Positions 1 through 9,463 are shown, counted from the first letter of the stretch. The stretch: 64,000 bases of DNA from CAWBXL01 sp963837365 (GCA_963837365.1 CAWIMW010000012.1:124001-188000), one strand, 5' to 3'. The notes: generated by a model not told the origin, from the sequence alone. A program made the numbers and translations.

Positions 1-273
1 CCAGAAACCCGATCTGGGTCATTTTCACGCCGCAATAAGTCTCAATCCGCCACAGTAGATAAGGGCTGCGCCATGGGGCCAGACGGTGGCCGCGAGTGGC
101 ATTCCACAGGAATCGAAGGATGTAACGCATCTCAAACCATGATACCTAGAAACAACATGAGCGTACACCATCGAGTAAGCTGAAAATACGTCACTTTCGT
201 TGTTGTTCTCACCGAAAGATGGATCACGAACGCATGCTAGAATCCAGTCTCTGCACCCGAGGATCCGCCATCG

Positions 274-624
274 ATGACCGATGAAAAAATTCGCCAGCAG
301 GCTGAGGAGCACTACTATGCCGCGCTGGACTTGGTCTCTGAGGGGGAGCAGGAACGCGCGCTAGCGGAATATGAAAAATCCCTCGCGGTGGACCCTGCTT
401 TTACCGAAGCCATGCACGGGATGGCACGGTGCCTACAGGATCTGAACCGCCTGGACGAGGCCATTTCCGTCGCCAATCGCATCGCAGAGCTTGATCCCGA
501 CGACATTCTTGCTCATACCAGTTTATCGGTGCTCTACCAGAAGAAGGGAATGGTCCCAGAGGCTGAGGCAGAAGGGAATAAAGCCAGAATCCTGGGATGG
601 AAACAACAGCTCAAGAAAAGCTAG
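274..624 (+). CDS. small TPR-repeat protein
   Basis: A 116-residue soluble protein made almost wholly of tetratricopeptide repeats. Three helix-turn-helix units can be read: about residues 8-41, 42-75 and 76-105, with the typical Ala/Gly/Leu spacing and Pro at the end of the second helix (AVDP, ELDP). TPR arrays are protein-binding scaffolds, and nothing here indicates the partner. There is no signal peptide or membrane segment. The ATG lies about 12 bases after a GAGG, a weak ribosome site. The gene stands alone, convergent with pilR. It could assist pilus assembly because of the neighbourhood, but that is only an inference from position. Confidence 0.75.
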   Translation: MTDEKIRQQAEEHYYAALDLVSEGEQERALAEYEKSLAVDPAFTEAMHGMARCLQDLNRLDEAISVANRIAELDPDDILAHTSLSVLYQKKGMVPEAEAEGNKARILGWKQQLKKS

Positions 625-704
625 CCACGGATCGGCACGGATTCTCACGGATGAATCCTAAAAATGAGTCGTATGATCGGTGTAATCCATGATAATCCGT
701 GGCT
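623..704. repeat. 10-bp-periodic CACGGAT repeat forming a palindrome between convergent genes
   Basis: CACGGAT occurs three times with an exact 10-base period (626, 636, 646). The opposite edge carries the inverse units, so AGCCACGGAT (623-632) can pair with ATCCGTGGCT (695-704). It lies between the convergent stops of the TPR gene and pilR and may act as a bidirectional transcription end. A related array occurs at 26555-26581, which suggests a dispersed intergenic repeat family. Confidence 0.6.
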
Positions 705-708
705 GATT

Positions 709-2097
709 TTACAGGTCGTACTTCTTCATCAAATGACGGAATGAGCGGTAGGAAATTTTCAGCAGGTCGGCGGCGCGGGTTTGCACTCCATTCGATTGTG
801 TCAAGGCTGATTGCAAAAGAGTACGTTCGATATCAGCAACGTACTTTTCCATATCCACCCCGTCCGGCAAGACCGATCCGGCAGATATCCCACCGCCCAT
901 ACCCACCCCGGCTGCGGCAGCTCGGGCTTTTGATTTTTCTACTGGCAGTTCGACCCGCAACTCCTCGCCGGTCTCAAGCGCGACCGCCCGTTCAACCGTG
1001 TTCTCCAGTTGGCGGACGTTCCCCGGCCAGTCATACCCGCACAGCAATTCCAGGGATGCCGGACTCACGCGTACAATTTTTCTTCCCGCAGCAGTGGCGT
1101 ATTTCTTAAGAAAATGATTCACAAGCAGCGGAATGTCTTCGCGCCGGTCCCGCAGCGGAGGGACCGTAACCGGGATCACGTTCAAGCGATAGTAGAGATC
1201 TTCGCGGAAGGTATTCTCTGCTACGGATTTGTCCAAATCGCGATTCGTCGCGGCGATTACCCGCACATCAATGGCGATTTCATCGCTTCCACCAATCGGA
1301 CGCACACAGCGCTCCTGTAACACACGAAGCAGTTTGACCTGCATGGTCAGGGTCATCTCACTGATTTCATCGAGGAAAATCGTGCCCTCGTGGGCCACTT
1401 CGAATAATCCCCGTTTGTTCTGGTTGGCACCGGTAAAGGCCCCTTTTACGTAGCCAAACAATTCACTTTCCAGCAAGGTTTCGGGAAAGGCCCCGCAGTT
1501 GATGGACACAAACGGCTCGGTAGCGCGTGGTGAGCATACATGCACAGCGCGAGCGACCAATTCTTTACCGGTACCGCTTTCCCCATAAACCAGAATGGTG
1601 CTTTGGGTTGAAGCGACAGTGCGAATTGTCTGTTTCAGCTTTTCCATCGCGGAACTGACGCCAACGATGTTGTCCAATGAGTTGCGGGTGGCGGCATCAC
1701 GCTTGAAAGCAAAGTTCTGCCGGCTCAGGGAAAGCTTGTCCAATGCCCGTTTGATGGCCAGACGAATTTCGTCTACCAGGGCCGGGGACTTGCGGATGTA
1801 GTCGGCTGCACCACCGGCCTTGACCGCCTGTACTGCGGCTTCGTAATCATCCACCGCCGTCATCAGGATTACCGCTGTTTCAGGCGACATCTGGTGCGCG
1901 TAACGGAGAACCTCAATCCCATCGGTCTTCGGCATTTTGATGTCGGTGACGATAACGTCGAAGATGGCTCCCTCGAGTTTCTTTTTCGCCGCGTCTCCGC
2001 CATTGACGATTTCAATCTTGTGGCCGTCGCGTCGCAAGGCAATTTCCAGCATTTCGCAGATGGAGCGTTCGTCGTCGCAAACGAGGATGTTACCCAC
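709..2097 (-). CDS. pilR: sigma-54-dependent response regulator, PilR-like
   Basis: A 462-residue NtrC-family activator. It has an N-terminal receiver domain (DDE at about 8-10, phospho-acceptor Asp in VTDIKMPKTDG, Lys in the RKSP loop), then an AAA+ domain with Walker A GESGTGKE, an intact GAFTGA sigma-54 contact loop and Walker B TIFLDE, and a C-terminal Fis-type helix-turn-helix. PilR-type proteins activate pilin transcription with sigma-54 when phosphorylated by PilS. The GTG start is preceded by GGAGG at good spacing and overlaps the end of pilS by 8 bases, so the two are co-translated. It is the last gene of the pilB-T-C-S-R block. Receiver-AAA-HTH order and length match the family. Confidence 0.9.
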   Translation of the reverse strand: MGNILVCDDERSICEMLEIALRRDGHKIEIVNGGDAAKKKLEGAIFDVIVTDIKMPKTDGIEVLRYAHQMSPETAVILMTAVDDYEAAVQAVKAGGAADYIRKSPALVDEIRLAIKRALDKLSLSRQNFAFKRDAATRNSLDNIVGVSSAMEKLKQTIRTVASTQSTILVYGESGTGKELVARAVHVCSPRATEPFVSINCGAFPETLLESELFGYVKGAFTGANQNKRGLFEVAHEGTIFLDEISEMTLTMQVKLLRVLQERCVRPIGGSDEIAIDVRVIAATNRDLDKSVAENTFREDLYYRLNVIPVTVPPLRDRREDIPLLVNHFLKKYATAAGRKIVRVSPASLELLCGYDWPGNVRQLENTVERAVALETGEELRVELPVEKSKARAAAAGVGMGGGISAGSVLPDGVDMEKYVADIERTLLQSALTQSNGVQTRAADLLKISYRSFRHLMKKYDL

Positions 2098-3769
2098 GCG
2101 CCCCTCCGGTCGCCGCTATCGCGGCCTCCACTGGCCTTTCCCTGTCCGTCACAGGGCTTGCTTCCTCAACTCCGGCACGGTGCAAGCGAAGGATAAACTC
2201 GCTTCCCTGACCGAGCTTCGATCGCGCCCATACTTTGCCGTCATGGGCCTGCACAATCTGGTACACAATGGCCAGCCCAAGACCGGTGCCACCCTCAAAC
2301 TGCGATTGGAACGGTTCGAATATCTTGTCTACAATCTGCGGACTGATGCCTGGACCAGTGTCAGCGAAGCTAATATTCCAGTCCGGGCCGACTACGTTCA
2401 CTGAGATCGTCAGCGCTCCTCCTTCTTTCATGGCGCGCACAGCGTTTTCGCAGAAGTTCCAAAAAACCTGTTTGATCTTGTCTCCGTCAGCCAGGGCCCT
2501 GGCTTCGGAGACAGAAAACTCTCGCTCGATCCGAATGCCCGTGTTCTCCGCCAGCAATCGATGTTCAAGCAGGGTGAGGGTATCTTCCAGCAGCGGCAAT
2601 AAATCCACTTCCACAAGTTTGTATTGCCGGTTTCGCGAATAAGCCAAGAAATCGGTGATAATGCCATTCAGGCGCTCGGATTCGCGGGTGATAATTTGCA
2701 GAAGTTGACGCCGTTCTTCGTTGAGACTAGGCATGCCGGCAAGCATGCTGGCCGATCCGGCAATTGATGTCAGCGGATTACGGATTTCGTGGGCAATGGC
2801 TGCGGCCAGGCGGCCCACGGCAGCAAGACGGTCCTGCATGCGTACTTCGCGCTCCAGACGCCGAATCTCGGTCAGGTCATCCAAAGCATAGACATATCCG
2901 AGAGTACCGCGCTCCTGGACCGTCAACGCAGAAACACGGACACGAAATGTCTTTTTGAAGCCATTCTGTAAGTTGTAGCGAACTTCTGCGTGAATACGGT
3001 CTGATTCCACTTGCGGCAATGGATCGAGAAACAATTCGTGGACCGGCTTACCCCAAAGCTCTTGTTCTGAAAGTTCGAGTACAGTCTGTGCGGCGGCATT
3101 GGCCAGCGTGATGTGTCCATCAAGACCGGTTGTGATCAATCCGCCGCTGATTGATTGCACGATGTTTTCATGCAGGGCCTGGAGATCTTCCAGCGCACCG
3201 CTGGCGTGCTTCAGCTTTACGTTCGCCTGCCGCAGCTTCGCCGCCAGCAATCCCGCCAGATACGCCACCGCCAAAAACGCGCACAGGTTCATCAGAATGA
3301 TGGCCTGTAATGCGGAAGCAGGAGGATGTGTAGTTGAATAGGATGGAATCGACTCGTAATAAGTCAGCTCCAACACTGCCCCATACAGGACCGAAGCGAG
3401 GGCCGCCGCGATATAAGTCCACGTCCGTGACAGCAAGACACTGGCGACGATGATGACCAGTGGAAAGAGAAAATTCAGGGAACTATCCACCCCACCGGTC
3501 ACATACACAACCAATGTCACCAACACTAGATCAGTGAATACCTGGAGCAGCGATTGAATGCGGTGCTCTTCCCAGAAAGAAAGCAAAAGCAAATAGAACC
3601 CAGAGAGGGCGAACCACAGCAGTACGATCCCGACGAAGAGTCCAATTGGCAGGGTAGTGTTAGCGAGCCGAGCAATGCTCAACTCAATACCCAGCAGTAA
3701 AGTTAGGATAATGATGCGGACTTTGACAAGCCACGCCAGCCAGTTCCGCTCATCCAACGGAGATTGCAT
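2090..3769 (-). CDS. pilS: membrane sensor histidine kinase, PilS-like
   Basis: A 559-residue kinase. About six hydrophobic helices fill residues 14-185. A PAS domain follows (about 195-310), then the HisKA dimerisation helix with the phospho-accepting His in AIAHEIRNPLTS, and a HATPase_c domain with the N box (FCENAVRA), G1 box (DTGPGIS) and G2 box (GTGLGLAIV). This six-TM plus PAS layout is that of PilS, which senses pilin in the membrane and controls PilR. It lies directly before pilR with an 8-base overlap. A 125-base gap separates it from pilC upstream, so it may have its own promoter. Confidence 0.88.
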   Translation of the reverse strand: MQSPLDERNWLAWLVKVRIIILTLLLGIELSIARLANTTLPIGLFVGIVLLWFALSGFYLLLLSFWEEHRIQSLLQVFTDLVLVTLVVYVTGGVDSSLNFLFPLVIIVASVLLSRTWTYIAAALASVLYGAVLELTYYESIPSYSTTHPPASALQAIILMNLCAFLAVAYLAGLLAAKLRQANVKLKHASGALEDLQALHENIVQSISGGLITTGLDGHITLANAAAQTVLELSEQELWGKPVHELFLDPLPQVESDRIHAEVRYNLQNGFKKTFRVRVSALTVQERGTLGYVYALDDLTEIRRLEREVRMQDRLAAVGRLAAAIAHEIRNPLTSIAGSASMLAGMPSLNEERRQLLQIITRESERLNGIITDFLAYSRNRQYKLVEVDLLPLLEDTLTLLEHRLLAENTGIRIEREFSVSEARALADGDKIKQVFWNFCENAVRAMKEGGALTISVNVVGPDWNISFADTGPGISPQIVDKIFEPFQSQFEGGTGLGLAIVYQIVQAHDGKVWARSKLGQGSEFILRLHRAGVEEASPVTDRERPVEAAIAATGGARG

Positions 3770-3894
3770 GCCTGATTTGTGCTCCCGCCAGTTCTGCTCC
3801 TTCTTTGGGAACGTAGTAAACGGAGCAACTTGCGATCAGAAGGAAAACATGTATACGGAAGGAGGCCCCAAAAGGCCCCCATCCAGCAAAGCTA

Positions 3895-5103
3895 CTATCC
3901 AGCCAATTTCGCGATCATTGCGAACAGAGGCATATAGAGCGAAATAACTATGCCGCCGACGGCGAAACCCAGCATGCCGATGATGGCTGGTTCCAAAAGA
4001 GCCATCATGTCCTTGGTGGCGCCATCGACTTCGTCCTCGTAGAAGTCAGCGATCTTTTGCAACATAGAATCCATGGCGCCGGTGGCTTCGCCAACGCCAA
4101 TCATCTGCGTAACCATATTAGGAAATACGCCGCACTCCTTAAGGGGATCGACGATGGTGCGGCCTTCTTCAATGGCCTTGCGCACTTTCATCAGGGCCTC
4201 TTCCAGTACGGCATTGCCGGAAGTGCGGGCAGTAATAGCCAAGCCCTCCAGAATCGGCACGCCTGAGGTAATCAGTGTACCCAGCGTCCGGGTAAAGCGT
4301 GCAACGGCGATCTTGCGCAGGAGCATGCCGAGGACAGGCAGCTTCAATAAGAACAGGTCGAAGTAGTAACGTCCCTTGGGATCTTTGCGGATCCATTTCA
4401 ATCCAAACACGATGCCACCAAGGGCAACGAAGAAGAACCACCAAAATTGACCAACGAATGCGCTCAAACCCATGACGATCCGGGTGGGAAGAGGCAGGTC
4501 CACACCGAGCCCATTGAACAAGTTGGCGAAAATGGGAACAACCCACTTCAACAGCGCACCCACGATCAGACCAGCCAACGTCACAACCGAAACCGGGTAG
4601 ATCAGGGCAGACTTGACTGCGGAGCGCAGTTTAACGGCCTTTTCCACGTAGATGGCCAATCTCTGAAGGATGATATCCAAAATACCGCCGGTTTCGCCGG
4701 CTTCAATCATGTTGGTGGTGAGATCGTCAAACACATTCGGATACTGACGCATGGCATTGGCCAAGGTGGCGCCGCCTTCGACGGTGGTCCGTACTCCGGT
4801 GAGGGTCTTTTGGAAGGTCTGGTTTTCCTGGTTCGCAGCCAGAATTTCAAGACATTGAACCAACGGCAGACCAGCATCAATCATGACCGAGAATTGCCGG
4901 AAAAATATGGCAATGTCCTTGGTCGAGACTTTTCCCGAGCCAAAGGTCGGCATGGAAAATTCTTTGCCCTTCTGGCGTACTGGGCCGGGCGTAATACGCT
5001 CCCGACGCAATTGGGCAACTAACGCTTGTTTACTGGCCGCCGTGCGCTCTCCGCTGATTTTTTCACCGGTCGCGCTTTTCCCTGAAAATGTAAAAACTGG
5101 CAT
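3895..5103 (-). CDS. pilC: type IV pilus inner-membrane platform protein PilC (GspF family)
   Basis: A 402-residue protein with two repeats of the GspF domain (about 70-195 and 275-395), each ending in hydrophobic segments; three membrane helices can be seen (about 170-195, 220-240, 375-395). The family motif with conserved Gly/Glu (MIEAGETGGILD, MIGVGEATGAMD) is present in both halves. PilC couples the PilB and PilT ATPases to the pilus base in the cytoplasmic membrane. The start has a strong AAGGAGAGG ribosome site. It lies downstream of pilT on the same strand. Confidence 0.93.
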   Translation of the reverse strand: MPVFTFSGKSATGEKISGERTAASKQALVAQLRRERITPGPVRQKGKEFSMPTFGSGKVSTKDIAIFFRQFSVMIDAGLPLVQCLEILAANQENQTFQKTLTGVRTTVEGGATLANAMRQYPNVFDDLTTNMIEAGETGGILDIILQRLAIYVEKAVKLRSAVKSALIYPVSVVTLAGLIVGALLKWVVPIFANLFNGLGVDLPLPTRIVMGLSAFVGQFWWFFFVALGGIVFGLKWIRKDPKGRYYFDLFLLKLPVLGMLLRKIAVARFTRTLGTLITSGVPILEGLAITARTSGNAVLEEALMKVRKAIEEGRTIVDPLKECGVFPNMVTQMIGVGEATGAMDSMLQKIADFYEDEVDGATKDMMALLEPAIIGMLGFAVGGIVISLYMPLFAMIAKLAG

Positions 5104-5185
5104 GGTTCGCCTCTCCTTACTGCTCTACTTTCTGTTCCGGACACGCTTTAATTTCCGCTTCCGGCATTGCACCTTCTAAAAACTT

Positions 5186-6313
5186 CTACCGCTTCGCTGG
5201 CGCCGCACCCTTGGCCATCACGGTTTGGTTCCGGTTCAAAAGGCTGGCCCCACGGTTGATCATTTCCTGCAATTCGTCCACATTGCTTGACCGGGCCAAA
5301 GCCGTTTCCAGGGTGATTTGCTTCTGGAAGTACGACGTCGCCAGAGCCTGATTGAAGGTCTGCATACCAAATTTTTCCTGGCCGGACTGCATGGCTGAAT
5401 AAATCTGGTGGATTTTGTCTTCACGAATCAGGTTTCGGACTGCGGCATTGGGCACCATGATTTCCATGATCATGGCCCGGCCTTTATTGTCCGATTTGGG
5501 TAACAGACTTTGGCACAAAATTCCTTCCAGCACCATGGAGAGCTGCGCGCGAATCTGCGGCTGCTGGTGGGCTGGGAATACGTCAATGATTCGGTTGATA
5601 GTGGAGGACGCTGAGTTGGTATGCAAAGTGCCGAACGTCAAGTGTCCGGTCTCTGCGATACGCAACGCGGATTCGATGGTTTCCAGATCGCGCATTTCGC
5701 CGATCAGCACCACGTCCGGGTCTTCACGGAGTGCGGCCCGCAAGGCATCAGTAAAGCTCTTAGTGTCAGCATGCAGCTCACGCTGATTGACCACGCAATT
5801 CTTGTTCATATGCACGAATTCGATCGGGTCTTCGATGGTAAGAATGTGGTCGTGCCGCTCAGTGTTGATCTTGTCGATCATGGCGGCAAGAGTTGTGGAT
5901 TTGCCAGACCCGGTCGGTCCAGTTACTAGAACTAGTCCGCGTGGCTTATCGCAAAGTTTGCTGACTACGGCCGGCAGTCCCAGCTGGTTGAACGATTTGA
6001 TTTCGAAAGGAATGACACGGAACACTGCGGATGTGGCACCGCGTTGATTGAAAACGTTGGCACGAAAACGCGCCAAACCCTTTAAGCCGAAAGAGAAGTC
6101 AAGCTCAAAGCTTTCCTCGAAGCGGTGCTTTTGCGCGTCGGTCATGACGCTATAGGCCAACTGTTTGGTTTCCGCCGGAGTCAGCTGCGGCAGGTCCAGT
6201 GGACACAAGTGGCCGTGCACACGAACTTGTGGCGGAGAATTGGTGGTGATGTGAAGATCGCTGCCGGACATTTCCAGCATTCGCTTCAGCAGATCGCTTA
6301 AAGAAAGCGCCAT
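5186..6313 (-). CDS. pilT: type IV pilus retraction ATPase PilT
   Basis: A 375-residue secretion ATPase. The N-terminal PAS-like domain is followed by a RecA-like domain with Walker A GPTGSGKST, Asp box (ILTIEDPIEF), Walker B (VVLIGEMRD) and His box (GTLHTNSA). The C-terminal AVRNLIRE segment is the near-invariant AIRNLIRE retraction signature of PilT, which separates it from PilB. PilT hydrolyses ATP to depolymerise pili during twitching. It sits between pilB and pilC. AAGGGAAGGA precedes the ATG. Confidence 0.94.
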   Translation of the reverse strand: MALSLSDLLKRMLEMSGSDLHITTNSPPQVRVHGHLCPLDLPQLTPAETKQLAYSVMTDAQKHRFEESFELDFSFGLKGLARFRANVFNQRGATSAVFRVIPFEIKSFNQLGLPAVVSKLCDKPRGLVLVTGPTGSGKSTTLAAMIDKINTERHDHILTIEDPIEFVHMNKNCVVNQRELHADTKSFTDALRAALREDPDVVLIGEMRDLETIESALRIAETGHLTFGTLHTNSASSTINRIIDVFPAHQQPQIRAQLSMVLEGILCQSLLPKSDNKGRAMIMEIMVPNAAVRNLIREDKIHQIYSAMQSGQEKFGMQTFNQALATSYFQKQITLETALARSSNVDELQEMINRGASLLNRNQTVMAKGAAPAKR

Positions 6314-6339
6314 ATTTATGCAGTCCTTCCCTTTCTAAC

Positions 6340-8055
6340 TTAGTGAATGGTCTCGCGTGCCACTTCTTCGAGCGTTGTCATACCCGCCGCCACTTTAATC
6401 AATCCGCTCCGCCGCAGCGTAATCATTCCCCGCTCAATCGCTTTCTTTTTCAACTCGACCGCCGAGGCACCCACAAGAACCAGTTCCCTGATCTCATCGT
6501 CCACTTCCATGACTTCATAGAGTCCGCAACGGCCCTTGTAACCAGTGTTGTTACAGACCCCGCAACCTTTGCCTTTTTGGATCTTTACTGTCTTGGCCTC
6601 CTCCGGAGTAAAACCTTCTTCGATCAAAGCCTGGTACGGAACATCGACGATCTCGGCACAATCTTTGCAAACGCGGCGCACTAGGCGCTGCGCGCATATC
6701 AGGTGGACTGAGGTTGCAACCAGGAAGGGCTCGATTCCCATATTCATGAGCCGCGTAATGGTCTCCGGTGCACCATTGGTGTGCAGCGTCGAAAGAACCA
6801 AGTGACCTGTCAATGCTGCCTTGATTGCGATTTCTGCCGTTTCGAAGTCTCGAATTTCGCCGACCAGAATAATGTTGGGGTCTTGCCGTAGAAAGGAGCG
6901 CAGTGCAGCCGCAAAGTTCAGGCCGATCTGCTCTTTCATTTGGACCTGGTTCACGCCTCCCAACTGGAATTCGACCGGGTCTTCCGCGGTCATGATGTTG
7001 GTGTCCGGCTGGTTGAGGCGGGAAATTGAGGAGTACAGCGTATTGGTCTTACCAGACCCTGTCGGGCCGGTGACCAGCACCATGCCGTAGGGCTTCAAAA
7101 TCGCTTTCTCGAACTTGACCAGAGACTCCGGTTCGAAGCCAAGTTTGGTCATGTCGAGGCGCAGGTTCTCTTTGTCCAGCAACCGCATTACGATCTTTTC
7201 GCCCCACAAAGTAGGGAGAGTGCTGACACGGAAGTCGAGCTGTTTTTTCTTTCCGCCCAGATTCATCTTCAGCATGATGCGGCCGTCTTGTGGCAGGCGC
7301 TTTTCACTGATGTCCAACTTGGCCATGATTTTCAAACGGGAAGTAATGGCGTCTTTCAATTTGAGCGGAGGGGACATGATGCTCTGCAATATGCCATCAA
7401 TACGGAAACGCACGCGGAACTCTTTTTCGTAGGGCTCCATGTGGATGTCGCTGGCCCCGCGCTTGACCGAATCCGTCAGCACCAGATTGACTAGCTTTAC
7501 GATTGGCGCCTCATCGGCCGCCTTCTCCAGCTCGGAAAGGCCAATCTCTTCCTCTTCGGCCTGCAGTTCGACATCGGCGTCGCCGATCTCCGCCATCGTC
7601 TGCATGACTTGCTCGAGGTCTTCCTCCTGGGTGGTGCCGTAGGCTTTGTCAATCCCGGCTAGAATTGAGCTTTCAGCAGCCACGACTGGCTCGATATTGA
7701 AACCAGTCATGAACTTGATGTCGTCCATCGCGAATACGTTGGTGGGGTCCACCATGGCGATGGTTAGGGAGGCGCCGACCCGGCTCAGTGGAAGGATCTG
7801 ATACCGCTTGGCGGTTTCGAACGGAATCAGCTTCACGACCGCTGGGTCAATTTCAAAATAGGACAGGTTAATGGCGGGCACGCCATATTGACGCGAGAGG
7901 AAGTTGGTGACGTCCTCGTCCGAGAGGAAGCCGAGCTTCACCAGGGCAGAGCCCAGACGGCAGCTCTGTTCCTTCTGGGCCTTCGTCGCCTGTTCCAACT
8001 GCTCTGGGGTGATGACCTTCTCTTTAACCAGAAGATCGCCCAGCCGTTGAGACAT
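6340..8055 (-). CDS. pilB: type IV pilus extension ATPase PilB (GspE family)
   Basis: I start it at the ATG at 8055, giving MSQRLGDLL; GGAG lies 7 bases upstream, and the reading frame further upstream lacks the family's N-terminus. The 571-residue protein has an MshEN/GspE N-terminal domain (about 1-160), then Walker A GPTGSGKTN, Asp box, Walker B (IILVGEIRD), His box, and a tetra-cysteine zinc motif (CKDC ... CGVC) typical of PilB. It powers pilin polymerisation. It is first in the leftward pilus block and diverges from the xylanase gene, from which a 287-base region separates it. Confidence 0.94.
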   Translation of the reverse strand: MSQRLGDLLVKEKVITPEQLEQATKAQKEQSCRLGSALVKLGFLSDEDVTNFLSRQYGVPAINLSYFEIDPAVVKLIPFETAKRYQILPLSRVGASLTIAMVDPTNVFAMDDIKFMTGFNIEPVVAAESSILAGIDKAYGTTQEEDLEQVMQTMAEIGDADVELQAEEEEIGLSELEKAADEAPIVKLVNLVLTDSVKRGASDIHMEPYEKEFRVRFRIDGILQSIMSPPLKLKDAITSRLKIMAKLDISEKRLPQDGRIMLKMNLGGKKKQLDFRVSTLPTLWGEKIVMRLLDKENLRLDMTKLGFEPESLVKFEKAILKPYGMVLVTGPTGSGKTNTLYSSISRLNQPDTNIMTAEDPVEFQLGGVNQVQMKEQIGLNFAAALRSFLRQDPNIILVGEIRDFETAEIAIKAALTGHLVLSTLHTNGAPETITRLMNMGIEPFLVATSVHLICAQRLVRRVCKDCAEIVDVPYQALIEEGFTPEEAKTVKIQKGKGCGVCNNTGYKGRCGLYEVMEVDDEIRELVLVGASAVELKKKAIERGMITLRRSGLIKVAAGMTTLEEVARETIH

Positions 8056-8207
8056 ACCTGATCTCCTATCCTTATGAAGGATTGCAGCGGAGTCGCTTGC
8101 ACCACGCAAAACGCCAGCGCAGTCGGGGAGACACCGGCGGCATATTTGCGTTGACACAAATTGTCACCGCAGACGGGTTACTTCACCAGTAACTTTGGTA
8201 CTTGTAC

Positions 8208-8227
8208 TGCGCGGCAGAGACCGCGCA
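8208..8227 (+). promoter_or_regulatory. GC-rich hairpin upstream of the riboswitch-like leader
   Basis: TGCGCGG (8208-8214) and CCGCGCA (8221-8227) form a perfect 7-bp stem with a CAGAGA loop. It lies just before the structured leader of the xylanase gene and within the divergent region shared with pilB. It may be an extra leader stem or an end signal. No T-run follows on the plus strand, so a simple terminator is unlikely in that direction. Confidence 0.4.
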
Positions 8228-8232
8228 ACTGA

Positions 8233-8339
8233 TTGAGAGTGGCGGAATCCGCGTCAAACCTGAGGTTTGCGAGGGGGAGCCAATCGAGACTTTCCAGGGG
8301 TCATGGCCTTCGGTAAGGTAAGGGGTAACCGGTACTCAA
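8233..8339 (+). promoter_or_regulatory. candidate c-di-AMP (ydaO/yuaA-like) riboswitch leader
   Basis: The leader shows the ordered blocks of the ydaO family: GGAATCC (8244-8250), a variable stem CAAACC/GGTTTG (8255-8269), GAGGGGGAGCCAAT (8271-8284), CCAGGGGTCA (8295-8303) and GGGGTAACCGGTACTC (8322-8337), which resembles the family's CTAACC-CGTA end. TTGAG (8233-8237) can pair with CTCAA (8335-8339) to close the element as a P1 stem. It ends next to the start of the GH10 gene. In known cases c-di-AMP binding turns off genes for cell-wall and osmotic functions. I matched it from memory of the consensus, without a covariance-model score, so the assignment is provisional. Confidence 0.5.
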
Positions 8340-8342
8340 CTT

Positions 8343-9440
8343 TTGGCAGTCTGTGCATTGGCCTGTATGTATTTTCGATATCTGCATTTCCTTGCTGCGC
8401 TACTTTTGGTTGTTGCTGTTCATTCCGCTGCTGAATCTCTCCGCCAGCAAGCAGCCAAAGCAGACATTCTTATTGGCGCCGCCGTCAATGTTCACTACCT
8501 TTCTGAGGCCGCCTACACCTCTACGCTGGCACGTGAATTCAATATGGTGGAACCCGAAGACGCAATGAAGTGGGAGCTTCTGCGGCCCGATGAAGAGACT
8601 TTCGATTTCGCTGCTGCGGACTGCATGGTTGCGTTCGCCCGCACTCATGGGATGAAGGTCCGCGGGCACAATTTGGTATGGGGGACACATAACCCCGAAT
8701 GGTTAATGCGTGGCAGTTATGAACCCCACGAATTGTCCGCAGTGCTGCGTGATCATATTCGGCGTGTCGTCAGCCATTTTCGCGGCAAGGTCTTCGCTTG
8801 GGATGTGGTGAACGAGGCCTTTGACGAAAGGGGCCAGCTACGCGATTCGATTTGGTATAACCATCCCGGAATCAGGAGGCGAGAAGGTACCGATTACATC
8901 GCACAGGCGTTTCGCTGGGCGCATGAGGCAGATCCTGATGCTCTTCTTTTCTACAATGAGGCGGAAGCCGAAGAAATCAATCTGAAATCAGATGCAATCT
9001 ACGCAATGGTGAAGGATTTCCGCCACCGTGGCGTACCCATTGATGGAATTGGGTTTCAAATGCACATCTTCAACCTCGCCCCCAATTTTACCGCCATAGC
9101 CGATAACTTCTCGCGATTCAATAAGCTTGGGGTTCAGATACACATCACGGAGATGGACGTGGCTCTACCTGTCGATGAAAATGGAAGGCTACGCAACGCA
9201 GCCGATCTGGAGCGGCAGGCAGATATCTATCGAAAGATTGCCCAGATCTGTTTGCAAACTCGTAGTTGTACGGCTATCCAAACCTGGGGGATGACCGATA
9301 AATATTCGTGGCTGGGATGGGCCACCCATAAGACCAAAGGCGCCGGGTTACTGTTTGACCGACAATTTAAACCGAAACCTGCCTACCATGCGCTCATGCA
9401 AGTTTTGACAAAATCTCCGGGCAAGATTGATCGGCCTTGA
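8343..9440 (+). CDS. secreted GH10 endo-1,4-beta-xylanase
   Basis: A 365-residue glycoside hydrolase family 10 protein that cleaves internal beta-1,4-xylosidic bonds of xylan. The (beta/alpha)8 barrel shows both GH10 signatures: the acid/base Glu in WDVVNEA (residue 158) and the nucleophile Glu in HITEMD (270), plus the substrate-site RGHNLVW and WGMTDKYSW. The first residues form a hydrophobic export signal. The frame opens at TTG 8343; ATG 8367 (MYFRYLHFLAALLLVV) gives an equally good signal peptide and neither has a clear ribosome site. It is a single-domain enzyme with no carbohydrate-binding module. The preceding structured leader suggests riboswitch control. Confidence 0.9.
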   Translation: MAVCALACMYFRYLHFLAALLLVVAVHSAAESLRQQAAKADILIGAAVNVHYLSEAAYTSTLAREFNMVEPEDAMKWELLRPDEETFDFAAADCMVAFARTHGMKVRGHNLVWGTHNPEWLMRGSYEPHELSAVLRDHIRRVVSHFRGKVFAWDVVNEAFDERGQLRDSIWYNHPGIRRREGTDYIAQAFRWAHEADPDALLFYNEAEAEEINLKSDAIYAMVKDFRHRGVPIDGIGFQMHIFNLAPNFTAIADNFSRFNKLGVQIHITEMDVALPVDENGRLRNAADLERQADIYRKIAQICLQTRSCTAIQTWGMTDKYSWLGWATHKTKGAGLLFDRQFKPKPAYHALMQVLTKSPGKIDRP

Positions 9441-9463
9441 CTCCCGCTCAAGAGACTCAGGAA

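Noticed and set aside
25..312. Open frame on the minus strand before the TPR gene
   Set aside because: No recognisable domain, odd composition, overlaps the TPR gene start and lacks a ribosome site. I see no supported feature in bases 1-273.
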